This document shows, one piece after another, positions 42,901 through 51,927 of a DNA stretch of 64,000 bases. The notes below the pieces were generated by a model, which did no database searches, was not told the DNA's origin, and saw only the letters and a program-made list of their open reading frames with translations. Location of the stretch: contig NZ_CP019630.1 in NCBI RefSeq assembly GCF_001999245.1, positions 3,935,001 through 3,999,000 on the forward strand, given 5' to 3'. The first letter of the stretch is position 1. The number at the start of each line of letters is the position of its first letter. The position numbers were made by a program, and so were the translations under genes. This DNA comes from Roseibium algicola. Lineage in GTDB: Bacteria; Pseudomonadota; Alphaproteobacteria; Rhizobiales; Stappiaceae.

Positions 42901-45326
42901 CCGCCGGGGCACTGGCCTATCTGGACGGTGAAAGCACCAAAGCGGCGACTTTCGCCGACACAGTAACGTCGACCGGCGTCTCCGGAGCCGATATCTGGGG
43001 CAATGCCTTCAACGTCAATACCGTTGCAGCGGCCACGACGGACGTGGTCACCGGTCTGGACACGACCATCGGCGCGTTCAGCGACACCGATCTCGACTTC
43101 CTGCGCATCACGTCGGCGGTTGTGCGAACCGACCAGAATGGCAACAGTCTCGACTTCAATTTGAATGCGACGTCCAACTTCAATCTCGACAACAATCTTT
43201 ACGCCGGTGGCAACCTGACTGTTGCAACGAATGGCACATTTTCGGTCGGCGACAGCAACGCCATCCTGTGGGCCCATGACGGTGACCTGACAGTGAACGG
43301 CGATGTCGCGTGGTCTAACAGCAACCAGCTTTCTCTCTACGTCGACGCCAGCAACGCCTCCATCAAGATCAACGGCTCCGTCACCGCGGCGAACGGCAAG
43401 CTGCGTGTGGACCAGACGAGCAGCGCCACTAATGTCACTTCAACGGCGACGGGTGATATCCATGTCGACGATTTCCAATCCGATACCGCCTGGCTGCAGG
43501 TCGGCAGCAGTTTGCCGGACTTTTATGCCCGGGATTTCGATATTCAGGGCGGTCATTTTGTGCGTGCGCTTGGTGGTGATGGATCGCAGGCCAACCCGTA
43601 CCAGATCTTCGATGTCTACAGTCTTCAGGGCATACAGTCGGGTTCCGGAACCACGCCGGTAAACTATGTGCTGACCCGGGATATCGACGCTTCGGGAACA
43701 GCGGCATGGAACGGTGGTTCCGGCTTTGCGTCGACAAGCCTTCGCGGCAATTTCGACGGTGGCGGCCATACGATCGACGGCCTGACCTCGACAGGTAACT
43801 TCAACACGATCGGGTTGTTTGGCGTCGTTAGAGCCGATGGTCAGGATATCTCCATTCATGATCTCAAACTGAGGAACGTCAACATCGCGGGAGGGATCGG
43901 TGTTGGCGGGCTGATCGGCAATGCCGTTGGTGGCAAGGTCTCGGTATCGGATGTTTCGGTTGGCGGCACGGTGACAGGTGCAGGTAATGTCGGCGGCGTT
44001 GCCGGACGAATGGCGTCGGAGTATTCCGTTACCGACACACATTCCTCGGCGGATGTCACCACCACGGCCTATGCTGCCGGTGGCCTTATCGGTGACGGCC
44101 AGACTTCTGATGCATCGCAGGTTACCCGTTCGTCCGCTTCCGGCAACGTCAGTGGCCGTTATGACATCGGTGGACTGATGGGCCGGGCGTCGAATGTTGA
44201 CGTTTCCAGATCTCATGCCAGCGGAACTGTCACGCTCCTTGCCGATAACACGGGTGGTACCACCACACCATATGGCGCAGGCGGTCTCATCGGCTACATT
44301 GGTTCGGGTTCGGTCGATCTCTCCTATGCGACCGGAACGGTGCAAAGTTCCGACAGCATCGCGACGCGTCTCGGTGGGCTGGTTGCCCACTCCCTCGGAG
44401 CGCCAATCACAAGGTCCTTTGCGACTGGCGACGTGATCCACACCGGCAGCACGGCCGGCGGGCTCGCTGGCCTGACGGTCAGCAGCATTTCCGACAGCTA
44501 CGCCACCGGGGACGTTTCTGGTGCCAATGAGATCGGCGGCCTTGTCGGGCGGATGCTTGACGGGGCGTCCGTTACCCGTTCCTACGCAACCGGTGCCGTC
44601 TCCGCAAGCGTGAACGGCGGCGGCCTGGTCGGCACAATGGACGCAGGGACGATCACGCTCACCAACAGTGTCTGGGATACACAGACTACCGGGCTGAACA
44701 ATGCAGTTGGCAATCAGCTTGGCGGTTCGGTCACCAATGTTTCCGGTGTGACCAGCAGTGCCATGCAGCAGATCGACACGTTCGTTTCAGCCGGTTTTGG
44801 AATTGACGACCAGGGCGGCACGGCGAACACCTGGCGCATCTACGAGGGGCAGACAACTCCGCTCCTGCGAGGTTTCCTGACCGCAATTACGGTAACGGGT
44901 GACGACAAGTCGAAAGTATATGACGGAACGGTCTATTCCGGCGGGTTCACCTATGCCTTGTCGTCTGCCGGAGCGAGCCTCCTCGGAAGTTTCGATGGCG
45001 GTGCCGCCGTCACGGCAACCGCGGCCGGAAGTTATGCCATTGGGAACAGCTTCTATTCGCATCAGTTCGGCTACGACATTGTCAGCGTCGATGGCACGTT
45101 GACGATCACAAGTCCTTCCGAAACGTCTGGTTCTTCCGGCAGCGGACAGTCCTCCACCGATCCCCGCCAGCAGGTGCTGGAGCGCAACCGGTTGCAGAAC
45201 CCGGATGCCGACGAGGCACTTGAAGACAACCCCTCTGCCTGCGAGCCGGGCGTCGTCGGCGGCGAAGGTGCCGTTCACCCCTGCAACCGCTCGTTCGGTC
45301 GCTGGCTCAGTGCGGCAGCAGAGTAG
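39939..45326 (+). CDS. Two-partner secretion adhesin (TpsA, filamentous haemagglutinin type)
   Basis: 1795 residues from the ATG at 39939 (GGGAG 11 nt upstream; a TTG at 39930 is too close to it). A long signal region ends near VPTAAFSGDA. The TPS secretion domain follows: GGSFTHGNGTITQGGSRVDV, the NPAGVAVGSGG motif and QGDIALIARRVENSGTLEAP. The central part holds two copies of a module (GGDG..NPY..FDVY..LQGI..DIDAS..GHTIDGL at about 41575-41815 and 43565-43790), each followed by GLUG-type repeats (GGLVG / SYATG). An MBG/YDG-like domain lies at about residues 1650-1720, and two Cys lie near the end (ACEPG, HPCNR). It would form a secreted beta-helix fibre for adhesion, exported by the next gene's product. 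Confidence 0.9.
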   Translation: MAFRTRSTGVSSAPVEPAIPSGSNRTASLAAFLLLTTALVPTAAFSGDALPQGGSFTHGNGTITQGGSRVDVKQSSDAGIVNWGSFSIGSGNQVHFDNGAGATLNRVTGNVPSRIDGSLSATGSVFLVNPAGVAVGSGGLVSTGGSFVASTQDVTDSDFLNGGGLTFSGTSGAEVVNAGTIRSAQGDIALIARRVENSGTLEAPNGTAALAAGYEVLMKDIADADGLLSVKLGGADTEALNSGTIAAANAEIRANGGNVFALAGNTDGVVKATGVSTSGGRIFLTAGNTGKVQVSGKLKSRRLAENVPVPGAKPATEGGAITVTGGEITITGTLDASAEESGVKGGEIVVYAEDTASVSGTLSARGGVGGEGGFVETSARNTIDFTGITVDTSSEGGQTGLWLIDPVDLTVDAAAAATISSNLASNNVSLQTTNSSASGPGNQSAGDGNITINSGITWTSTNRLTLNAYNDIAINAAIDGQNGGLTLLAYGNSGTAAVGTISTGAAGAVDVDNFALTRGVWDQVGTGLPDFATNALSVGFGTFIRAQGGDGTFSNPYALFDVYGLQGITTSDRRGGGSGDISLYYELANDIDASMTSSWNNGAGFDPVSFSGSLDGKGHTIDGLYINRPSEGNVALISYWQDNYFTSGRDLEIKDLTLTNASVTGDNQTAILVGDTGGGNYHGHNMSNVTVSGTVQANSWGAGVVARYFGNIDQSTMTNVHADVSVTTTDGGSATGGLVAIMGEGLIISNSSSTGSITGGQVGGLVGTTDDNDNRIENSYSTATVTSSGSFREAGGLVGYAEDLTISNSYFAGQVLGTNGAAAGGLIGTADRNTVIQNSFVTGLVEAEGYAAALVAEVSDSSVSITDSAWDTETTGQTEVIGYTNSYTPTVTNTSGLTTSQMQGSLTLGSFTLDSSIWGTGSGLFPYFKWEYAATPEAVSGMAYSDAGTTAQSGANVSALSGGNLVGSAVTGANGYYYILTTAGSLNSAGALAYLDGESTKAATFADTVTSTGVSGADIWGNAFNVNTVAAATTDVVTGLDTTIGAFSDTDLDFLRITSAVVRTDQNGNSLDFNLNATSNFNLDNNLYAGGNLTVATNGTFSVGDSNAILWAHDGDLTVNGDVAWSNSNQLSLYVDASNASIKINGSVTAANGKLRVDQTSSATNVTSTATGDIHVDDFQSDTAWLQVGSSLPDFYARDFDIQGGHFVRALGGDGSQANPYQIFDVYSLQGIQSGSGTTPVNYVLTRDIDASGTAAWNGGSGFASTSLRGNFDGGGHTIDGLTSTGNFNTIGLFGVVRADGQDISIHDLKLRNVNIAGGIGVGGLIGNAVGGKVSVSDVSVGGTVTGAGNVGGVAGRMASEYSVTDTHSSADVTTTAYAAGGLIGDGQTSDASQVTRSSASGNVSGRYDIGGLMGRASNVDVSRSHASGTVTLLADNTGGTTTPYGAGGLIGYIGSGSVDLSYATGTVQSSDSIATRLGGLVAHSLGAPITRSFATGDVIHTGSTAGGLAGLTVSSISDSYATGDVSGANEIGGLVGRMLDGASVTRSYATGAVSASVNGGGLVGTMDAGTITLTNSVWDTQTTGLNNAVGNQLGGSVTNVSGVTSSAMQQIDTFVSAGFGIDDQGGTANTWRIYEGQTTPLLRGFLTAITVTGDDKSKVYDGTVYSGGFTYALSSAGASLLGSFDGGAAVTATAAGSYAIGNSFYSHQFGYDIVSVDGTLTITSPSETSGSSGSGQSSTDPRQQVLERNRLQNPDADEALEDNPSACEPGVVGGEGAVHPCNRSFGRWLSAAAE

Positions 45327-45332
45327 TCCGGC

Positions 45333-47102
45333 ATGACAAGACATACGATAACTGCGGCCCTGGTGGCCGGTCTTGCGCTCGTTTCCGAAGGTTCATTCGC
45401 CCAGCAGGCTCTTGAGAGAAACCTGCCTGCTGCCGAACCCGGAGAGCCGGTCTCGCTGGACGTCGCCCCCCAGGACTTCGGTGCCACCGACAGGTCACCA
45501 CTCGGCGTTGACCTGGCCGGCGTTTATCTGATCGGTCAGTCCGACGATGTGGCAGGCCGAGCTCCAAAGGGCATCGGCGGTCCGGCGGCTGCTTTCGATC
45601 AGGCCGCACTGGATGCCGTGCTGTCGGAGTATCTCGGCAAGCCGCTTTCCCTCGCCCTTGCGGGGGAAATCCAGGCTGCCATAGCCCGCGTTTACAAGGA
45701 TGCCGGCTATCCGTTCGTATCCGTTACCCTGCCACCGCAGGAAATAACCGGCGGGGTGCTGCAGGTCAGGGTGATCGAGTTCAAGTCGGGCAACGTGACG
45801 GTTCAGGGGCTCGACGAGCGCGACGCCGAGGAGATCCGCGCGCGGCTACGGATCAACCCCGGTGGGCGTATCGATGCGCGCGCACTGGAAGAGGATCTCG
45901 GCTGGTTGAACCGCTCCCCCTACAGGCGGGCGGGTGGGGTCTTTCGCCCGGGCGAGGATGCTGCGCTCAGCGACCTCGAAGTCACGATCGATGAAGGCAG
46001 GCCGTGGCAGGTGTTTGCGGGGTGGTCCAATTCCGGATCGCAGGACACAGGACGCGACCGGTATTTTCTGGGTGGCAATGCGCGTCTTCCCTTTCCGGGC
46101 GGCCCCTGGCTTTCCTACCAGATGACGGCCAGCGACGACATCTGGAGCGATCCGGGAATTGTCATTCCGCGTGAAGGCGACTACCCCTCCTATGTGTCCC
46201 ACGCAGGCAGGCTCACCATTCCGACGTGGGCCCGGCAAAGTCTTGAAATCGCACCGGCAATGGTTGCGTCACGCGAGACGCCGAATCGCTTTTTCGACTT
46301 TGAAAACACCACCTACGAATTGCCGATCATCTACAGGTCTGCCGTCTCTAATCTCCTGCCGGGGCGCTATTGGGGGGATATCTACACGGGCGTCGAGCTG
46401 AAACGTCTGGAGCGGACAACCTTCTTCAATGGCGTCGCGGTTGCCGACGGTGCCGCGGATCTGTTCCAGATGGTGCTTGGCTGGAGCAATTCGTTCGATG
46501 ACCGCCTTGGCCGCACGGCAGTGGATGTCAGGGTGAAGGCCAATCCGGGAGGTGTTCTCCAGGGAAATGCGGCAACCACCTGGCAGACCTTTACCAACGG
46601 GCGTGTCCAGTCGGTCGACTATGCGTATCTTGCGGCAGACATCAGCCGGACAACGTCTCTTCCGAACAGGTTCTTCTGGGTAAGTGCCCTCTCGGGTACG
46701 CTCGCCGGGCAGGTGCTGCCGGATACGGAGCGGATCTCGCTTGGTGGGCGATATGCTGTGCGTGGCTATAACTACGATGATGCCAGCGTGGACAGCGGTG
46801 TCATCTGGCGGAACGAATTGCGTCTGCCGTCCTTCTCGCCGCTTGCCGGCAACCTGCCTGAAAGCTGGCCGCAATCACTGACAAACGACAGTCTGTCTGC
46901 CTATCTGTTTGCCGATATCGGCTTCGGGATCGATCACGCCACAGACGACAATGCGACACTGTCCGGTGTCGGCGCCGGCTTCGACTATGCTCTTGGAGAC
47001 AATCTGACAGCAAACCTGATCGCGGGCGTTGCCCTGCAGGACGCAGGAGAAACGGAAGCCGGGGACCTCAATCTGCAGGCCTCGATCACGGCGCGCTTCT
47101 GA
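45333..47102 (+). CDS. Two-partner secretion outer-membrane transporter (TpsB, FhaC/ShlB type)
   Basis: 589 residues with a signal peptide (MTRHTITAALVAGLALVSEG). A POTRA region (about 75-220) includes GGVLQVRVIEFKSGNVTVQG and INPGGRIDARALEEDLGWLN; the rest is a 16-strand-type beta barrel with the conserved GGRYAVRGY motif (the FhaC VRGY tetrad). The last residue is Phe (SITARF), as needed for BAM insertion. It starts 6 bp after the adhesin stop, so the two are co-expressed, and it should move the adhesin across the outer membrane. Confidence 0.92.
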   Translation: MTRHTITAALVAGLALVSEGSFAQQALERNLPAAEPGEPVSLDVAPQDFGATDRSPLGVDLAGVYLIGQSDDVAGRAPKGIGGPAAAFDQAALDAVLSEYLGKPLSLALAGEIQAAIARVYKDAGYPFVSVTLPPQEITGGVLQVRVIEFKSGNVTVQGLDERDAEEIRARLRINPGGRIDARALEEDLGWLNRSPYRRAGGVFRPGEDAALSDLEVTIDEGRPWQVFAGWSNSGSQDTGRDRYFLGGNARLPFPGGPWLSYQMTASDDIWSDPGIVIPREGDYPSYVSHAGRLTIPTWARQSLEIAPAMVASRETPNRFFDFENTTYELPIIYRSAVSNLLPGRYWGDIYTGVELKRLERTTFFNGVAVADGAADLFQMVLGWSNSFDDRLGRTAVDVRVKANPGGVLQGNAATTWQTFTNGRVQSVDYAYLAADISRTTSLPNRFFWVSALSGTLAGQVLPDTERISLGGRYAVRGYNYDDASVDSGVIWRNELRLPSFSPLAGNLPESWPQSLTNDSLSAYLFADIGFGIDHATDDNATLSGVGAGFDYALGDNLTANLIAGVALQDAGETEAGDLNLQASITARF

Positions 47103-47108
47103 CGCTTC

Positions 47109-48017
47109 TCACGAGGCCAGGGCGCTTGCAGGTTCATATTGCGCTTTTGCCGCTTCCCTGGCGATCCAGTTCAGGTAACGGCCGTAGGTCGTGCCTGAAA
47201 TCTCGCTCGCCAGGGCTTCGAGATCACCTCTTGAGATCCAGCCCTGGTAGAATGCGACCTCTTCAGGACAGGCAATCTTCAGGCGTTGGCGGGATTCCAG
47301 TGTCTGGATGAAGCAGGCTGCTTCCAGGAGCGATTCCGGTGTTCCTGCATCCAGCCAGGCATAGCCCCGGCCCAGCATCTGGACGCTGAGGTCACCGCTT
47401 TCCAGATAGGCCCTGTTGATGTCGGTGATTTCAAGTTCGCCGCGTGCGGATGGGGTGAGGGTCCGGGCGATGTCGACAACCCTGGCATCGTAGAAATAGA
47501 GCCCGGTCACCGCCCAGTCCGATTGCGGGGCAACCGGTTTTTCAACGATTGAGGCAGCCTTGCCTGCACTGTCGAAGCCGACAACGCCGTATCGTTCGGG
47601 ATCATGAACCTGATAGGCGAATATGGTTGCGCCGGTCTCGTTTCTCCGGGCCGCCAGCATTTTTTCCGACAGGCCGGTGCCGTGGAAAATGTTGTCACCC
47701 AGAATGAGGGCCGACGGTTCCCCGCCCAGAAAGTCTTCCGCGATCAGGAATGCCTGGGCGATGCCTGCAGGGTGCTTCTGGACAGCGTAGGACAGGTTCA
47801 GACCCCAGCGGTTTCCCTTGCCGAGGACGCGCTGGAACGCGCTCAGGTCCCGCGGTGTGCAGATGATCAGAATGTCTCGAATGCCGGCAAGCATCAGCGT
47901 GGTCAGCGGGTAGTAGATCATCGGTTTGTCGTAGACGGGCAGAAGCTGCTTCGAGCTTGCCAGCGTCATGGGAAACAGGCGGGACCCGGCGCCGCCGGCA
48001 AGAACAATTCCCTTCAT
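47109..48017 (-). CDS. rmlA: Glucose-1-phosphate thymidylyltransferase
   Basis: 302 residues from the ATG at 48017, which overlaps the glycosyltransferase stop as ATGA; the frame extended to 48221 lies inside that gene. The nucleotide-binding start [59 protein letters not shown] and [13 protein letters not shown] are the RmlA signature. The enzyme makes dTDP-glucose from dTTP and glucose-1-phosphate, the first step to dTDP-rhamnose and other dTDP-deoxysugars. rmlB, rmlC and rmlD are not in this window. The RmlA phosphate loop reads GAGSRL rather than the commoner GSGTRL. Confidence 0.93.
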   Translation of the reverse strand: MKGIVLAGGAGSRLFPMTLASSKQLLPVYDKPMIYYPLTTLMLAGIRDILIICTPRDLSAFQRVLGKGNRWGLNLSYAVQKHPAGIAQAFLIAEDFLGGEPSALILGDNIFHGTGLSEKMLAARRNETGATIFAYQVHDPERYGVVGFDSAGKAASIVEKPVAPQSDWAVTGLYFYDARVVDIARTLTPSARGELEITDINRAYLESGDLSVQMLGRGYAWLDAGTPESLLEAACFIQTLESRQRLKIACPEEVAFYQGWISRGDLEALASEISGTTYGRYLNWIAREAAKAQYEPASALAS

Positions 48018-49288
48018 ACCCGGTTCCACTCCGTCACCACGTTGCGCCTTCCGGCGACTGGTCCAAGGCGGGACTGCCGTTGCGCCGAACGGTTCGGCAG
48101 CTTGCTCAAGAGCGCCTGCAGGCGCAGGACGCAGGCTGACAATTCGTATCTGGCTACAACGGTCCGGCGTGCCGCCCGGCGCATGGCCTGCCGGTCTGCC
48201 GGAGACAGCAACGCCGAACAAACTTCGGCAGCGATTGCCTTCGTGTCCCAGAAATCGACGAGCCTGCCGTTGACCCCGTCTCGAACGACTTCCTGAACCG
48301 GAGCGGTTTTGGACGCGATGACAGGTGCCTCGCAGGCCATGGCTTCGAGAAATGACCAGGACAGCACGAACGGGTAGGTCAGGTAGACATGGGCTGCAGA
48401 GACCTGAAATAGGCTCAGGAGATCCTTGTGCGGGATCTGGCCCAGAAAGTGGATCCGATCAGGTGGAAGGCCGGTTTCCTGAAGAAGCCGGTTGCGCCAT
48501 GTGTCGCCACGAGACGGTGCGCGTCCGTAGCTGACGCCGTCGCCACCGGCAACAACGAACCTGGCTTCCGGATTTTCGCGGGCGACCAGTGCTGCTGCCT
48601 GCATGAATTGCGGAAAGCCGCGGTAGGGTTCCAGGTCACGTGCCGCGAAGGTGACCACCGGATCGCCCGCGGTCAGGTGCCTGCCGTCCGGCAGGCGAAA
48701 TCCGGCCATCGCGTCGGGGCGAGCCCGGGTCGTGTCGATACCTTCATGCTGCACGAGGATCTTTGACCGGTATTCTGCGGGATAGCGGCTCTTCTGCCAG
48801 GCCGTCGGGCTGATGCCGGCATCGAGCTGGTCCAGAGTGGACAGCTGGATGGCGTTGCGGAGCCTCATGGTCTGGCGCTGCTGCAGTGACATCTCGTCGG
48901 AAGGTGCAAACCCGACGTCTCCGCCCTGCGGCTGGAAGTAATATTCGCAGAAACCGATGGCAGGTACATCCGGCAGGGCATCCTTGACGAACATCATGCC
49001 GCCCCAACCGATATGTCCCATAACAATGTCGGGCTTGTGGCCGTTCAGGTCCAGCTTGTGCAGGATATCGGCAACCTTGCGGCCTGCCTCGATGTAGGGC
49101 ACGGAAGGCCGTCCATCTGCGTTGCCCGCCTGCCGGGTGCCACCGGCATAGCGCAGCACACGCAGGCCCGGCACCGGCCGGTCCAGAGATTCGCATATGA
49201 GCGTGGCAGTCCAGCCATCGGCGATCAGACGTCGGGCAAGATGAACGAACTGCCCGGGCCCATGCCGGTGCACGAACACGATATGCAT
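48014..49288 (-). CDS. Family 4 glycosyltransferase
   Basis: 424 residues starting [24 protein letters not shown] fold: N-terminal acceptor half, then the C-terminal donor half with [32 protein letters not shown] and the EX7E region around [20 protein letters not shown] and [20 protein letters not shown]. Donor and acceptor sugars unknown. The C terminus is a basic, variable tail ([19 protein letters not shown]). It precedes rmlA in a coupled pair, so a dTDP-sugar-related glycan step is a reasonable guess. The MarR-type gene lies 15 bp upstream in the same direction. Confidence 0.88.
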   Translation of the reverse strand: MHIVFVHRHGPGQFVHLARRLIADGWTATLICESLDRPVPGLRVLRYAGGTRQAGNADGRPSVPYIEAGRKVADILHKLDLNGHKPDIVMGHIGWGGMMFVKDALPDVPAIGFCEYYFQPQGGDVGFAPSDEMSLQQRQTMRLRNAIQLSTLDQLDAGISPTAWQKSRYPAEYRSKILVQHEGIDTTRARPDAMAGFRLPDGRHLTAGDPVVTFAARDLEPYRGFPQFMQAAALVARENPEARFVVAGGDGVSYGRAPSRGDTWRNRLLQETGLPPDRIHFLGQIPHKDLLSLFQVSAAHVYLTYPFVLSWSFLEAMACEAPVIASKTAPVQEVVRDGVNGRLVDFWDTKAIAAEVCSALLSPADRQAMRRAARRTVVARYELSACVLRLQALLSKLPNRSAQRQSRLGPVAGRRNVVTEWNRV

Positions 49289-49303
49289 GTGCCAAACCTT
49301 CGA

Positions 49304-49906
49304 TCAGAAACGGGTGCCGTCCAGACGCAAGGGGGATTGTTGAAGGTCCGTTGCCCAAAGGACTTCAAGCTTGCGCAGCAGTGCGAATGTTTCCTCGAGA
49401 GCCTTCAGGTCCTGTTCGGATCGCACGATCTGGTCCTGATTGACCTCGTCGGCTGCCTTCACGGCTCTGCAAAGCATTTTTCCCTTGTCGGTCAGACGGA
49501 TACGGGCTGAGCGCCGGTCCCGTGCCGAAGCCGTTCGGTCGACGTAGCCGGACTGGACAAGTTGCTTGAGGCTGTAGGACGCATTCGATCCGAGATAGTG
49601 ACCGCGGTCCATCAGATCCCGCACGGACAGGTCGTCGTCACCGATGGTGAAAAGCAACATGGCATGGGCGGGAGAGATGTCGTCCGCGCCTATTCGGATC
49701 AGATCGACGCGGAGGCGGTCAAGGTAGCGCCGATACATTCGTTCGATGACTCTTACGAGTTCGAAATGGTTCGCTTGCGACGCCGGAGCCGCGATCCTTT
49801 CCCTTTCCCCGTATGCTGAATGATTGATGGATTCTTCAACCATAGGTTCAGTCCGCGAAACGTGCCCATTCATGTCCCTTGTTGCGTCTTCTAAGACTTT
49901 GTGCAT
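49304..49906 (-). CDS. MarR-family regulator, alphaproteobacterial PetP/LdtR-like
   Basis: 200 residues from the ATG at 49906 (GGGG close upstream; a TTG at 49915 and an ATG inside are alternatives). The winged helix includes ISPAHAMLLFTIGDDDLSVR, DLMDRGHYLGSNASYSLKQL and the wing DRRSARIRLTDKG. The RGxYLGSNxSYxLKxLV phrase is what I know from PetP/LdtR-type MarR proteins of alphaproteobacteria. It stands directly opposite the type I secretion genes and shortly downstream of TTCGAA boxes that recur at the RTX gene's promoter, so it is a good candidate regulator of that export system. Ligand unknown. Confidence 0.82.
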   Translation of the reverse strand: MHKVLEDATRDMNGHVSRTEPMVEESINHSAYGERERIAAPASQANHFELVRVIERMYRRYLDRLRVDLIRIGADDISPAHAMLLFTIGDDDLSVRDLMDRGHYLGSNASYSLKQLVQSGYVDRTASARDRRSARIRLTDKGKMLCRAVKAADEVNQDQIVRSEQDLKALEETFALLRKLEVLWATDLQQSPLRLDGTRF

Positions 49907-50178
49907 TTGCCCCAAACTCCCACCTACATTCGAACTAAATTCGAAATAATTTCATCGCTATTCTGCTCCCTGTCTATGCACATTGATGCATTTATTAGTT
50001 TTGTTTTTGCATTTCTTCTCTTTGCCAATCGATTGCCATAATTAAAGGCACTAGATACCCCAAGTTAGTCTATATGCTTTCGTCATTCCTATGGAAAAGA
50101 TGTGTCGTTTTCTGGGCAATCGCTCTTTTTTTCGCACGTGCGAACACACCTATCGGTTGAGGCTTCGGAGAATCTTGA
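49907..50178. promoter_or_regulatory. Divergent promoter region of the MarR gene and type I secretion operon
   Basis: AT-rich. It holds TTCGAACTA (49929-49937) and TTCGAAATAA (49940-49949), 11 bp apart, 23 bp upstream of the MarR start. The same two words recur upstream of the RTX gene. No confident -35/-10 pair was identified. Confidence 0.5.
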
Positions 50179-51927
50179 ATGGTTGAAAAGACAACACCGG
50201 ACGCAATCGATCCGTTCCGTCTCATAAGAGAGGCTCGAGTCACCTTTGCAACCGGTCTCGCCGCAGCGGCGCTTCTGAGTGGGTTCATCACGCTGCTGCA
50301 GATGATCGTTCCGCTGTTCATGCTGCAGGTTCATGACCGGGTTCTGAACAGTCAGAGCCTCGATACCCTGACAATGTTGCTGATCATCGCCTGTGGCGGA
50401 CTGATGCTTTTTGCGATTCTGGAATTTATCCGCAGCCAGATTTTCCAGGTGATGGGGAGCGAACTGGTTCGGCGTCTCAACCTGACCGCAATCGAGGCAG
50501 GCGTGAAATCCTCGCTGGAGAAGGGGGGCGGTATGGCCTCCGAAGTGCTGCGAGACCTGAACGATCTTCGCACCTTCATAACCAGCAACGCCATCAGCGC
50601 ACCGCTGGAAGCCATGTGGGTGCCGCTGTTCCTGATTGTGCTGTTTGCCCTGCATCCGCTTTACGGGCTGCTGGCTGTTGTTTCAGCAATTACGCTGATC
50701 GGGCTCAACCTTCTCTCCGACATGACGACACGCTCGCTGTTGAAGGAAGCGAACACCGCCAACTTGCAGAATGTCGCGACGATCGCCTCCACGCTTCGTC
50801 ACGCAGAGACGATCGAGGCAATGGGGTTGATGCCTGCCCTGACGCGCCGTTGGCGCAAGGGGCAGCTCCATGCCACTGAACTGATGGCAATGGGAAGCCG
50901 GCGCGGCAAGGCAATCCACGCGCTGACGCGAAGCCTCCGGTTTGGCATGCAGATCGCGGTTCTGGCGCTTGGCGCGGATCTTGTCATCAAGGGAGAGGTG
51001 ACTGCCGGCACGATGATCGCCGCAAGCATCCTGATGGGGCGCTTGCTGACCCCTTTCGACAATCTCACGGAAAACTGGCGCCAGTGGGTGTTCGCATCAA
51101 CCGCCTGGGGCCGGGTGCGCGAGGTTCTGGAGAACCACTCCTCGCTTCGCCAGACCGTGCCGACCCCGCCCAGCCAGGGATCGCTCAAGATCGACAAGCT
51201 GGTCTATGCGCCGCCCAACGCACCGGTGCCTGTTATCAAGGGCATTTCGTTCACGCTCGAACCCGGTGACGTTCTTGGCATTGTCGGCCCGTCGGCAGCC
51301 GGAAAGTCGACTCTGGCCCGTCTGCTTGTAGGTGTTCTTCAGCCCACGACGGGCGGCGTCTTTCTTGATGGGCACAACGCCTATCTGTGGGAGCGGGCAT
51401 CCTTTGGTGCGATGGTCGGGTATCTGCCGCAGTCGGTGTCTCTTCTGGATGGAACGGTTCGGGACAACATCTCGCGCATGTATGATGCCGATCCTCAGAT
51501 GGTGATCGATGCGGCACGTGCTGCAGGCGTTCACGAGATGATCGGCCGGATGCCACTCGGCTACGATACGCCCGTGGGTGACAACCGTTACACCTTGTCA
51601 GGCGGACAAAAGCAGCGTGTCGCCCTTGCGCGTGCGCTGTTCGGACGGCCGCGCCTGCTCGTGCTCGACGAACCCAATGCCAATCTGGATACGGAAGGGG
51701 AAGTTGCCCTGTTGCGTGCTATTTCGCAGGCAAAGGAGGACAACGCTATCGTCATCGTCATCGCGCACAGACCGGCGATCATGGAGGCGGCCGACAAGAT
51801 ACTGGTGCTGGAAGATGGCCGGATCGGCCAGTTCGGTGACCGGACGGATGTCGTCAGCAGTATTTCCAGGCGCCTGCCGGCACCTGCCGCACCCCGTGCC
51901 CTGCCGACGAGTGGAGAAGTGGCATGA
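50179..51927 (+). CDS. Type I secretion ABC transporter (permease fused to ATPase, PrtD/PrsD-like)
   Basis: 582 residues. Six membrane helices fill about residues 20-300 (first: FATGLAAAALLSGFITLLQM), without the N-terminal C39 peptidase-like domain of HlyB, as in PrtD-type exporters of RTX proteins. The ATPase half has Walker A GPSAAGKST, signature LSGGQKQRVALARA, Walker B LLVLDEPNANLD and the H-loop His in VIVIAHRPA. It works with the HlyD-type adaptor encoded next (4-bp overlap) and an outer-membrane TolC not seen here. Probable cargo is the small RTX protein at 53853-54455. Confidence 0.92.
   Translation: MVEKTTPDAIDPFRLIREARVTFATGLAAAALLSGFITLLQMIVPLFMLQVHDRVLNSQSLDTLTMLLIIACGGLMLFAILEFIRSQIFQVMGSELVRRLNLTAIEAGVKSSLEKGGGMASEVLRDLNDLRTFITSNAISAPLEAMWVPLFLIVLFALHPLYGLLAVVSAITLIGLNLLSDMTTRSLLKEANTANLQNVATIASTLRHAETIEAMGLMPALTRRWRKGQLHATELMAMGSRRGKAIHALTRSLRFGMQIAVLALGADLVIKGEVTAGTMIAASILMGRLLTPFDNLTENWRQWVFASTAWGRVREVLENHSSLRQTVPTPPSQGSLKIDKLVYAPPNAPVPVIKGISFTLEPGDVLGIVGPSAAGKSTLARLLVGVLQPTTGGVFLDGHNAYLWERASFGAMVGYLPQSVSLLDGTVRDNISRMYDADPQMVIDAARAAGVHEMIGRMPLGYDTPVGDNRYTLSGGQKQRVALARALFGRPRLLVLDEPNANLDTEGEVALLRAISQAKEDNAIVIVIAHRPAIMEAADKILVLEDGRIGQFGDRTDVVSSISRRLPAPAAPRALPTSGEVA

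Noticed and set aside
40000..45000. Direct repeats in the adhesin gene as a CRISPR or satellite array
   Set aside because: Repeats are diverged, in frame and encode GLUG-type protein motifs; no identical spaced repeats.
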